DNA of 64,000 nucleotides. It comes from Theropithecus gelada (lineage: Eukaryota; Chordata; Mammalia; Primates; Cercopithecidae). Where the stretch lies: assembly GCF_003255815.1 (NCBI RefSeq), contig NC_037672.1, positions 107,832,686 to 107,896,685 on the forward strand, in the 5' to 3' direction. This document shows, piece after piece, positions 55,325-64,000 of this stretch. The notes below the pieces were generated by a model. It was not told the origin of the DNA. It was given only the letters and a program-made list of their open reading frames with translations, and ran no database searches. The translations under genes were made by a program, and so were the position numbers. Position 1 is the stretch's first letter; every line of letters starts with the position of its first letter.

Positions 55325-56596
55325 GTAAGTTGGTACAAAAGTAATTGTGGTTTTGCATTGTTGAAATTTGCCATTTGATACTGAAATACATTCTTAAGTA
55401 AATGTGGCTCTGTTATACATCATTCTAATGCATATTTCTCATTTTTTTTTGCGAATGACTTATTACTTGCTGTTTATTTTATATTTATTTTAGACTATGG
55501 AAATAATGTTAGACGAAAAGCAAATTCAAATGATTTTCTTATTCAAATTTAAAATGAGTCATAAAGCAACAGAAACAACTCACAACATCAACAATGCATT
55601 TGGCCCAGGAACAGCTAATGAACAAATGTACAGTGCAGTGGTGGTTCAAGAAGTTTTGCAAAGCAGAAGAGAGCCTTGAAGATAAGGAGCATAGTGACCA
55701 GCCATTGGAAATTGACAACGACCAACTGAGAGCACTCATGGAAGCTGATTCTCTTACAACCACATGAGAAGTTGCCCAAGAACTCAACGTCAACCATTCT
55801 ATGCTTGTTCGTCATTGAAGCAAATGGAAAGGCAAAGAAGCTCGATAAATGGGTGCCTCATGAGCTGAGCAAACAAAACAAAATCATCATTTTGAAGTGT
55901 CATCTTCTCTTAGTCTACACAACAACAACGAACCATTTCTCCATTGGATTGTGCAATGAAAAGTTAATTTTATATGACAGCCAGCGATGACCAGCTCAGT
56001 GGTTGGACCAAGAAAGTAAGTCCAAAGTCCCAAAGCCAAACTTGTACCAAAAAAAGGTCATGGTCACTGTTTGGTGATCTGCTGCCAATTATGATCCACT
56101 ACAGCTTTCTGAATCCCAGTGAAACCATTACATCTGAGAAGCATGCTCAGCAAATCGATGAGATGCACCAAAAACTGCAATGCCCGCAGCCAGCATTGGT
56201 CAACGGAAAGGGCCCAATTCACCACGACAATGTTTGATGGCACATCTCACAACCAATGCTTCAAAAGTTGAATGAATTGGGCTACCAAGTTTTGCCTCAT
56301 CCACCAAATTCACTTGACCTCTCGCCAACCAACTACCACTTCTTCAAGCATCTCAACAACTTTTTGCAGGGAAAATGCTTCCACAACCAGCAGGATGCAA
56401 AAAATGCTTTCCAAGAGTTTGTCGAATCCCAAAGTTCAAATTTTTATACTACAGTAATAAACAAACTTATTTCTTGTTGGCAAAAATGTGTTGATTTTAA
56501 TGGTTCCTATTTTGAGTAATAAAGATGCGTTTGAGCCTAGTTATAACAATTTAAAATTCACGATCCAAAACTGCAGTTACTTTTGCAGCAACCTTA
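55325..56596 (+). mobile_element. Hsmar1 mariner transposon, near full length
   Basis: About 1272 bp. The left terminus GTAAGTTGGTACAAAAGTAA and the reverse complement of the right terminus, TAAGGTTGCTGCAAAAGTAA, form imperfect inverted repeats of the Hsmar1/MADE1 type (consensus TTAGGTTGGTGCAAAAGTAA). Between them lies a broken transposase gene. Hsmar1 was active in early anthropoids; this copy cannot encode a working enzyme. Confidence 0.95.
55497..56519 (+). pseudogene. Hsmar1 transposase pseudogene
   Basis: Homologous to the mariner transposase of about 343 residues that forms the C-terminal part of SETMAR. It would bind the terminal repeats with helix-turn-helix motifs and cut DNA with a D,D34D triad. 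The N-terminal frame starts at ATG 55497 (DEKQIQMIFLFKFKMSHKA, NNINAFGPGTANE-type region) and shifts near 55640. A second frame, 55772-55990, carries KKLDKWVPHELS and CNEKLILYDSQ. A third, 55974-56237, includes IHYSFLNPSETITSEKHAQQ and ends at a stop (56235) just after the HDN motif. A fourth, 56256-56519, has DLSPTNYHFFKHLNNFLQGK and ends at the family C-terminus, NGSYFE. Triad: first D is N (codon 55955-55957), second D kept (56226-56228), third D is N (56331-56333). Frameshifts, the stop and the lost residues make it inactive. No SET exon is visible upstream, so this is not SETMAR itself. Confidence 0.95.
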
Positions 56597-56689
56597 GATA
56601 GCGACTCCATAACATAACAATAGGCAGTTCAGTCATCAAGAGTAGGTTAAACTGGTTATTCAAAAAAACAAATTTAAGTATTTTTCCAT
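56597..56689. other. Unassigned
   Basis: No recognised feature. Confidence 0.5.
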
Positions 56690-56835
56690 TTTTCAGCTAG
56701 CACTTTTATAAGTACAATCATATAATAATATTAATTATTTTATTTTAATAAAATAATAATTACATAATTATAATTATATTATTTATATAATATTTATATA
56801 TCATATAAAAATTATAATTTAATAATAAAAGCCTG
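56690..56835. repeat. AT-rich low-complexity tract
   Basis: Almost pure A/T with many short palindromes (ATTATAATTATA, ATATAAT). Confidence 0.85.
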
Positions 56836-57494
56836 TAATTCTTTCAGATCATCTAACAGCTTATGTGATTTGAGAATAGCAATGATTTGTACCGATTCCC
56901 CAAAATTCACAAACTCATCATCAGAAGGGGGAGAAGTTGGATGAAAAGGAGGTACTGACTTGTTTGAGAATCATGTGATGAATAGCTCCTATACTTCCAG
57001 GATTACTCTTCTGTCACTGGATGATATGTCTGCAATGGAATTTGCTGACAAAGGACAACTTTGCTTTCATGTGCCTTTGCTTATGGGATGGTTAATAATC
57101 TCCTGTGCCTGCCTCCTCATTCAGCTGTTATAAGACTGCTCAGGGGACTCTGAAACAGAAGGCCTCTGTGCTCCCCTCTGTTTAATTATACTCTATACTC
57201 CCAGAGAAATGAAGTGAGCCTTCTGACTTAGAACAACCTTGTGACCACAGCCTTGACCCTTGGTCCTGTGTGGTGCCACTTCTCCTTTAATCATATTGTG
57301 CTTACTCAGCTGTCTAGAGTACAGGTGTTCTTAGCTTAGCTGCATACATATAGTAGAACTAGAGATGGTCAGCTTAGCTATAGACTCCCCTGCAGTTCAC
57401 AAGCTTACTTTTTCAGTTTTAATGTCCAAGATAACAGCATCCTCCACCTCTCAAACCTGCTCATTCTCTGACGCCCCCAACCTCTTGAGATTGA
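56836..57494. other. Unassigned
   Basis: No recognised feature. Confidence 0.5.
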
Positions 57495-57803
57495 GTTTAA
57501 TAACGATGACAACTACTATCAAAACACCTACTGTGGGCTAGATATGTCCATCACAACTCCTATACCTTTTTGACAGCTTCCTATGTGCCAGCTGTTATTC
57601 TAGACACTTTACATATATTATCTCCTTTGATCTCCCCAACAACTCTATGCATAGGTACTATGATTAGTTCCATATTAAAGATGATAAAACCAGAGACCAT
57701 GGAGGTTTAGTAACTTTCCCAAGGTAACATGCCTATTAAGCATTAAAGTTAAATTGGAACTTACATAGTCTGGTTTCAAAAGCTGTACTCTGGACTGCTA
57801 CCC
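57495..57803 (-). mobile_element. MIR SINE (possibly two overlapping fragments)
   Basis: TTCCTATGTGCCAGCTGTTA, ACATATATTATCTCCTTTGAT, ATGCATAGGTACTATGATTAG and TTTCCCAAGGTAACATGCC: antisense MIR. A partial earlier repeat of the first part suggests a second fragment. Confidence 0.85.
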
Positions 57804-57839
57804 TAGACTTTTTTTTTTTGCTTTACAAGCACTATCTCT

Positions 57840-58930
57840 ATTTATTGTTCATTCATTCAACAAATATGTCTTGAGCATCTACTATGAGTCAGAATAAATT
57901 ATTGGTGCTGGAATACAAGTGATGAGAATAGAAAGAAATCCTTGTCTACATGGAGCTTCTGTTCTAGTTGTAGAAATAGACAGTAGCTAGCATAAGTAGG
58001 TAAAATATATTGTATGTTAGTGTCTTAGTCTGTTCAGGCTGCTCTAACAAAATATCATAGACCAATTGGCTTATAAACAATAGAAATGTATTCCTCGTGG
58101 TTGCAGAGGCTGGGGATTTCAAGATCAAGGTGCCCCCAGATTTGTTGTCTGGTGAGAGTCAGCTTTCTGGTTCGCAAATGGTGTTTTCTTGCTGTGTTGT
58201 CACATGGTGGAAGGGCCGAAGCTTCTCCCTGGGGTTTTTTGTGTAAGGGCACTAATCCCACGCATGAGAGCTCATTACATAATCACCTCCCAGAGGCCCC
58301 ACCTCCTAATGCCATTACATTAGTGGTTAGGGTTTCAACATATGAATTTGGGGGAGTACGCACTAGGTTCATTGCCGTTAACTAGTGATAACTGCTAAGA
58401 GGAAAAACCGATGCAGAGAAGGTATCTGGGAGAAGGAAAGGTTGAGTTTTTTGGCAGAACACCAAAGAGAGATCCTAACTAAGAGGGTGATATTTGAGTA
58501 CAGAATGCCAAAGAGAGACCTGGAGAAGAGCACTCCCGGCAAAGAGTAGAGTCAGTGCCAAGGTCCTGAAGTAGAAGCGTGCTTGGTGCGTTTGAAGCAT
58601 AGCAAGGAAGCTTGTGGAACTGGTCTGTGGTGAGTGAGGGGAGAGAAGCAGAATAACAGGTCAGATCTGGTAGGAGTCTGGTAGTAAGGACTTGGGCTTT
58701 TACTCTAAGTGAGATGGAGGAGCCCCTCTGAATCTCAGAGACTGACACGATCTGACAGGCTGACGGGCAGGAAATAGACTGGAGGGACAGCAGCAGTGAA
58801 GGCAGGGAGAGCATTCAGGAGCTTTGCATTAATCCAGTGAGGGCTGATGGTGGCTTGGGCCAAAGTATAAAAGATAGTCATCATTATTATTTTCAGAGGA
58901 GGTGTTCTTATTTCAGTTTTACAGGTTAAG
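57840..58930 (+). repeat. Old dispersed repeat, copy 7, split by MLT1
   Basis: 57847-58020 (TTCATTCAACAAATATGTC, TTGAGCATCTACTATGAGTC, CTACATGGAGCTTCTGTTC) and 58379-58930 (GATATTTGAGTACAGAATGCC, AGTGCCAAGGTCCTGAAGTAG, GGTCAGATCTGGTAGGAGTC, ACACGATCTGACAGGC, TTAATCCAGTGAGGGCTGATG) read as one element when the MLT1 is removed. This links the leading and middle parts of the family. Confidence 0.6.
58021..58378 (-). mobile_element. MLT1-like solo LTR inside old repeat
   Basis: GTCTTAGTCTGTTCAGGCTG, TTGTCACATGGTGGAAGGG, CCCACCTCCTAATGCCATTA and GGTTTCAACATATGAATTTG: reverse MLT1 order. Younger than its host repeat. Confidence 0.8.
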
Positions 58931-59350
58931 AAATTGAGACTCCGCTGGGCATGGTGCCTCACGCCTGTAATCCCAGCACTTTTGGAGGCCGAGGCGGGCG
59001 GATCACGAGGTCAGCAGATCGAGACCATCCTGGCTAATACAGTGAAACTACGTCTCTACTAAAAAAAAACCAAAAACTTAGTCGGGCGTGGTGGCGGGCA
59101 CCTGTAGTCCCAGTTACTCGGAGGCTGAGGCAGGAGAATGGCGTGAACCAGGGAAGCGGAGCTTGCAGTGAGCCGAGAACAGCCACTGCACGCTCCAGCC
59201 TGGGCGACAGTGCGAGACTCCATCTCAAAAAAAAAAAAAAAAAAAAAGAAATTGAGACTCAAAAAGGTTATGTAACCAGACCAAAGTAAACTGGCTAGTG
59301 AGAGCAGCATCGGGATGTAAACCCAATTCTGATTTTCTAATTCATGTTTT
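58880..59350 (-). mobile_element. MIR, split by an AluY
   Basis: 58880-58942 (CAGTTTTACAGGTTAAGAA) joins 59261-59350 (AAAAGGTTATGTAACCAGAC, CATCGGGATGTAAACCCAA) when the AluY is removed. Confidence 0.75.
58943..59245 (+). mobile_element. AluY-like SINE inserted in MIR
   Basis: GCTGGGCATGGTGCCTCACG to GAGACTCCATCTCAAAAAA. A perfect 15-bp target duplication, AAGAAATTGAGACTC, lies at 58928-58942 and 59246-59260. Confidence 0.95.
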
Positions 59351-60731
59351 TTTCTCTGCTGAACCAAGAATCTTTGAAGCACAGTCTTCAGTTCAAAGTC
59401 AAAACTAAATTCTCTCTGGGATACTGAGGATAAAGATCCCTTGAATTTTGATGAATGATGTCTCCCAATTCATTGACCTATTTATGAATTCATCCATTAA
59501 CTCACACCTCTAGGGAGAGTTGCTATTGAATGTTTCCTGCATCAAGTCAGGACTGGGATGGGAATTAGGAAAGGGCAGTGGATATATGGTGGTGGGACAC
59601 GAGTAAGCCATGAGAAAGGGAATTGGGAAGGCAAGAACTAGAACATCAGAGAAGACATGACAATATCCTCATATATTCTTATGCACATTTCCTAGATTTG
59701 GGGGCCTAAGTGTCCAGCTTGCCCCCTCACCTCATTTCATCTCATCAAGCAAATCTGAATTACTACTCTCAAAATAAAAACATGTCAAATTTTTTCCCTA
59801 ATGATCAAAGGAATACCTGGGACTGGGTTCAATATGGTGGATTGAGCCCATCTTCCTGCCTCCCACTCACCCCAATGACAGATGATGTCTCTCACTAGAA
59901 AATGAGAAGGGGTTCTGGTGTGTTCTGTAGACCAGAAGTGGTGAGAAAGTCCTAAAAGATGGGAAACAAATGAGAGAGAACTACAGTCCCAAACTTGCTG
60001 CCAAAGATGGGAGTGGCTTTAGCCGGGTCTTAGAAGGAGGGAATACATGGAGCAGGACGGTGCTCTGTTGACATGGTCAGAGGAGCAATTGGGTACCAGA
60101 GTGGGAGCAGCTAGGTGCTGTGCCAAGCAGGAGCCAGGAGAGGCACCTCCCTAGGAGGAGCTGCATGTGGAAGCCCCAGAGGCAGAGCAGATGTCTTGGT
60201 GGCTGCCATGCCAGGAGAAACCAGGAGTCTGGAGGCTAGCTCCTGATATAATCTGTAAGCTCATTCTGTGTGTCTTTCACCATCTCAGAAGACAGGTTGT
60301 GATAAAACTTGATTTTTTAATAGGCTTTTTGGCACCATCTTATTTTTCTAATGTATGTGAAAGTATTACTTGGATAAAAATCAAATTTAAATGTCTATAA
60401 ATTTTGTAAGTAGGATTAACCACTAGAAAAGACATATGAAATAAAAGAAAGAAGATTTTATTTACTGAGTAAAAGGATGTGAAGAGAAAAAATGAGAAAG
60501 CATAGTACAAAGAAGGCAAAATGTAATGGTCATAAAGTCCAAAAATATCAGTAATCAATAATATTAAAAGACAAACACTTCTAGGTTGGAACAATAAAAT
60601 TTCACCATGAAATAACTCAGAAAAGTAGAAGATAAAGAATCGGCAATAGATATATCAGTAGTAACAAAAAAAGCAGCTATAAAAATATTTGTATCATACC
60701 AAATGAAATCCAAGTTAAGAACGTTAAAAGG
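59351..60731. other. Unassigned
   Basis: About 1.4 kb with no recognised gene or repeat. Confidence 0.5.
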
Positions 60732-61032
60732 GGCTGGGCGCTGTGGCTCACGCCTGTAATCTCAGCACTTTGGGAGGCCGAGGTAGGTGGATCACTTGAA
60801 TCAGGAGTTTGAGACCAACATGATGAAACCCCATTTCTACTAAAAACACAAAATTTAGGTGAGGGTGGTGGTGCCAGCATGTGGTGCCAGTTACTTGGGA
60901 GGCTGAGGTGGGAGGATCACTTGAGTCTGGGAGGTCAAGGCTACAGTTAGCTGTGTTCACACCACTGCACTCCAGCCTGGGTGACGAAGTGAAACCCTGT
61001 CTCAAAAAAAATGAAAAAATAAAAAATAAAAA
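60732..61032 (+). mobile_element. Alu SINE
   Basis: GGGCTGGGCGCTGTGGCTCAC to GAAACCCTGTCTCAAAAAA with an (AAAAAT)n-like tail; small deletion in the left arm. Confidence 0.95.
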
Positions 61033-61046
61033 TGGATGTAATGATC

Positions 61047-61145
61047 TCAAATCTATTTATTTTGCAGTCTTCCCCCTTAGCAAATAGCAGATCTCACCTT
61101 TTCAATGAAGCCTTCCCTGACCACCATATCAAAATCACATACCTT
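61047..61145 (+). mobile_element. L2 fragment
   Basis: TTCAATGAAGCCTTCCCTGACC is the common L2 3' motif. Confidence 0.6.
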
Positions 61146-61159
61146 TGCCCAGCCAGGTT

Positions 61160-62010
61160 GAGTGAATGAGTAGATGGGCAAGGACAATTCCAAGGTTTCT
61201 GTTTCACCTACTGGAAAGATGGAATCACCATTTACTGAGTGGGGCAGACTGTGGGAAGAGTAGATTTAGAGCATGGAGAAGAATTGAGTCCAGCTTTGGA
61301 CATACTAAGTTTGAGGTGCCTACTAAAAATCCAAGTGGAGATGTAGTGTACTCAGCAGCGTATAGCACATGAGGTCTGAGGACAGGTTTATGCTGAATAT
61401 CGTTTTGTTTGTTTTTATTTTTGTTGTCGTTGTTTTTGAGACCGAGTCTCACTCTGTCACCCAGACTGGAGTGCAGTGGCACAATCTTGGCTCACTGCAA
61501 ACCTCTGCCTCCCAAATTCAAGTGATTCTCCCGCCTCAGTTTCCCATTTCATTGGGACTACAGGCACGCGCCACCACACCCTGTTAATTTTTGTATTTAG
61601 TTCTTTAGTAGAGATGGAGATCTTGCTATATTGACCAGGCTGGTCTTGGACTCCTGACCTCAACTGATCTGCCTGCTTCGGCCTCTCAAAGTGCTGGGAT
61701 TACAGGCATGAGCCACCGTACTCAGCCACACTGAATACATTTTAAAATCATCAGTCTACATGTGGAATTCAAAGTCATGAGAGAGTTGGGATCACCCAGC
61801 GAGAAAATGAGGGTAGAGAAAAGAGCATTTCCTAAGATTGAACCTTGGAATGAATAAATGTGAGCAGGAATAAAGGAATCAAGTAATTGAAAAATGATAA
61901 ATCTATCCTGTCCTGAAAGTAAAGAAAGTGTTCCAAGCAGGAAAGAGTGATGTATCATGCCAAATACTACCGATACATCACCTACTGTGAACACTGAGAG
62001 TTGACTCTTA
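61160..62010 (+). repeat. Old dispersed repeat, copy 8, split by an Alu
   Basis: CAAGGTTTCTGTTTCACCTA, ACCATTTACTGAGTGGGGC, CTTTGGACATACTAAGTTTG and AAAAATCCAAGTGGAGATG before the Alu; GAATTCAAAGTCATGAGAGAG, TTGAACCTTGGAATGAATA, GAAAGTGTTCCAAGCAGG and TGTATCATGCCAAATACTACC after it. This is the latter half of the family. Confidence 0.6.
61434..61728 (-). mobile_element. Alu SINE inserted in old repeat
   Basis: GAGACCGAGTCTCACTCTGTC to GAGCCACCGTACTCAGCC: antisense dimer. Confidence 0.95.
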
Positions 62011-62330
62011 GATTAGCCACACAGAGATCACTCAAATCCAACAGAGAATCAAAAGAAAATCTTCAAACCATAACCAAGTAAAATGTATTACAGAAAATCA
62101 AGAGTGCTTCAACATCAGAAAATCTATTAGTGTAATTCCCTACATTCACATTCACAGACTCAAGGAAAGAAATCATATGATCATTGCAATAGATTATTTC
62201 AAATTTTATCAAAATACATTTGATAAAATTTAACCCTCATTTCTGATTTTAAAAACAATTAGGAAACTAGGGATTATTTAATTTCTTAAACTTGATGAAG
62301 GATATTGGTATGTTAGAGCATAATCTATAG
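62011..62330. other. AT-rich unassigned
   Basis: No recognised feature. At 62202-62230, AAATTTTATCAAA and its near complement TTTGATAAAATTT form a short palindrome. Confidence 0.5.
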
Positions 62331-62585
62331 CAGGGGTTGTCAAGCCTTTTCTAATACGGGCAGATAGTAAATATTGTAGGCTTTGCAGGCTACTTGCTGT
62401 CTCTGTTGCATGTTCTCCTTCCTCCTCCTCCTCCACATTTTCCTCCTGCTTTCTCCTTCTTTTTCACTGCTGCTATTTCTCTATGACCCTTTAAAAACAT
62501 AACAGCTGTTCTAGCTCTCAGGTCATACAAAAACAGGTCACTGGCCAAGGGGCCTTTAATTTGTCAATCCTTAATCCACAGTTAG
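62331..62585 (+). mobile_element. hAT-type MITE with CT-rich insertion
   Basis: CAGGGGTTGTCAAGCCTTTT, GCAGATAGTAAATATTGTAGG and CTTTGCAGGCTACTTGCTGTC match a hAT-Charlie-type short family. A CTCCTC-rich stretch sits in the middle, and CAAAAACAGGTCACTGGCC follows. Exact family not assigned. Confidence 0.65.
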
Positions 62586-63468
62586 TAATATTCAAATGGT
62601 GTAGAATTATTTATTACATACTATTCAAATGGTGTAGATGTATTTCAGTTAAATTTAAGGCAAGGATTCCACTATTGCTGCTATTACAGTGATGAAAGAA
62701 ATTGTAGGTAATGTGTTAAGGCAGAAAGTGAAAAAGGAAACAATAATTATATGTATTGAAAAGGAGTTACAGATCCAGCATTTATTCGCCTCTCTTCCTT
62801 GCTGATAAGAACCCAAATTTTGTCCAGTTTTAATTTTCATGTTGGATGTGCTCTCTGGAGTTGCTGCAGTCATTTTGTAATTGTGAGGAGAAGTAGCCTA
62901 AAAAAAAGCTTATACATTGCAGTTGGAAAGATGTAAAAACCTGGATCAGCAATGACATCCTCAAGATGCTGTACTAACGAACTCTGAAGCATTTGCCTCA
63001 GGGATGTGCATTATGTACATTATACATCTCTTTATTGTCTGAGTCTGTGGCTATTATTTACAGTCAAAAGCATTCTGATTAGATATTTTTATTTGTAGGC
63101 ATTATCATTGTCTATCTAAAAAAAAAATCCAGAGAATAAACTGACTCATAGAACTGCTAAAGTTGATGTATTCCAGAAAGTTCTCTACCATGATCAAGTT
63201 AGAAAAAATCAATAGCTCTCCTGTGCACACCAATAACCAGTTAGAATCCATTACAGGAACTAGTTTTGTCTTTAACACAAGTGCCTCAACTGGATTTAAC
63301 ATTTAAATAAGAATCTTAGACAAATTCAAATCTTTTTCTTTTTAAATTTAAATATAACATAAATTTAAATGATACAAAACTTTTAAAATCTTAATAAAAA
63401 TAAATTTAAAATGAAAATATCATAGGAAAATGTCTGATTGAATAAGAGAAAAACCATAAACTGACTTA
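62586..63468. other. AT-rich unassigned
   Basis: ATTCAAATGGTGTAGA occurs at 62590-62605 and 62623-62638, a local 33-bp spaced duplication. Otherwise nothing recognised. Confidence 0.5.
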
Positions 63469-63543
63469 CTTTCTTTCTCTCTCTTCCTTCCTTTCTTCTT
63501 TCCTTCCTTCCTTCCTTCCTTCCTTCCTTCCTTCCTTCCTTCC

Positions 63544-63582
<39 letters not shown>
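63469..63582. repeat. 114-nt homopyrimidine (TTCC)n(TC)n microsatellite
   Basis: Pure C/T: irregular start, about 15 TTCC units, then about 16 TC units, ending at the tail of the following antisense Alu. It probably grew from the Alu A-tail. Confidence 0.95.
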
Positions 63583-63585
<3 letters not shown>

Positions 63586-63864
63586 AGAGTCTCACTCTGT
63601 TGCCCAGGCTGGAGTGCAGTAGTGCAACCTTGGCTCACTGCAACCTCCACCTCCTGGGTTCAAGCGATTTTCATGCCTCAGTCACCCGAGTAGCTGGTAT
63701 TATAGGTGTATGCCACCATGCCCAGCTAATTTTTGTATTTTTGGTAGAGTTGGGGTTTTGTCATGTTGGCTGTGGTCTGGTCTCAAACTCTGGACCTCAA
63801 GTAATCTGCCCACCTCAGCTTCCCAAAGTCCTGGGATTAGAGGTGTGAGCCACCATCCCTGGCC
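63583..63864 (-). mobile_element. Alu SINE
   Basis: GACAGAGTCTCACTCTGTTG to GAGCCACCATCCCTGGCC; antisense dimer. Confidence 0.95.
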
Positions 63865-64000
63865 CTCAACTACATTTTAAAAACTAACAATTAATGAATA
63901 AGAGACATTCATGTAAAAGTTTACTGAAAGATATAAAAGGAGATCTGAAGAAATAAAAAAGCTTACTACATTCTGGAAAAAGGAAGAGTCTTTGTTGAAA
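63865..64000. other. Unassigned, to the window end
   Basis: AT-rich; no recognised feature. Confidence 0.5.

Noticed and set aside
55325..56596. Possible SETMAR gene
   Set aside because: The transposase has frameshifts and a stop, and no SET domain exon precedes it. SETMAR's transposase exon is open in anthropoids.
1..64000. tRNA, snRNA (U6, 7SK), Y RNA or 5S-derived sequences
   Set aside because: I looked for the familiar starts and internal promoter boxes and found none beyond those inside Alu elements.

Overview
The window is primate nuclear DNA, most likely from an Old World monkey (Cercopithecidae). Alu elements are dense on both strands. The youngest-looking AluY copies carry variants I associate with cercopithecid AluYRa-type elements: GGCTCAAGCC near the head (26358-26665 and, on the minus strand, 32789-33090) and GATCTGGCCACTGC in the right arm (26358-26665 and 45687-46000). 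The species assignment rests on recalled subfamily diagnostics and was not searched.

I find no functional protein-coding gene, no rRNA or tRNA gene and no CRISPR. Every open frame of about 60 aa or more lies in Alu, L1, LTR or transposon relics, or has no recognisable domain. The region reads as intergenic or deep intronic sequence. By eye, about half or more is identifiable interspersed repeat; the rest is AT-rich sequence I cannot assign.

Layout. 1-17 kb: Alus, L2, MIR, minus-strand L1 3' ends, an MLT1 LTR and a long old repeat split by two Alus. 17.8-20.1 kb: a complete THE1-type MaLR element with two 380-bp LTRs. 20-31 kb: L2, an ERV1-like LTR with TATA and AATAAA signals, a young AluY and an MLT2 LTR. 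31.5-32.4 kb: an L1 3' end joined to about 235 bp of non-L1 sequence, inserted as one unit into a MIR. 34.6-38.9 kb: a rearranged zone. Here a probable MuDR-like DNA transposon holds an Alu broken up by copies of two segments lying 1.3 and 2.9 kb upstream, and a perfect 23-bp inverted repeat lies next to it. 41-42.2 kb: a second ERV1-like LTR and a Tigger-type MITE. 42-55 kb: Alu, MER5A, MIR, L1 and L2. 55.3-56.6 kb: a near full-length dead Hsmar1 mariner. 57-64 kb: a further old repeat split by an MLT1, a MIR split by an AluY, and a 114-nt pyrimidine microsatellite.

Nothing here forms an operon or a working gene system. The value of the window is its structural history: nested insertions give relative ages, and several loci record template switching. 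I found no undescribed biological system. The best candidates for a second look are the scrambled Alu at 37.2-37.9 kb, the L1 chimera at 31.5-32.4 kb and the Hsmar1 relic.
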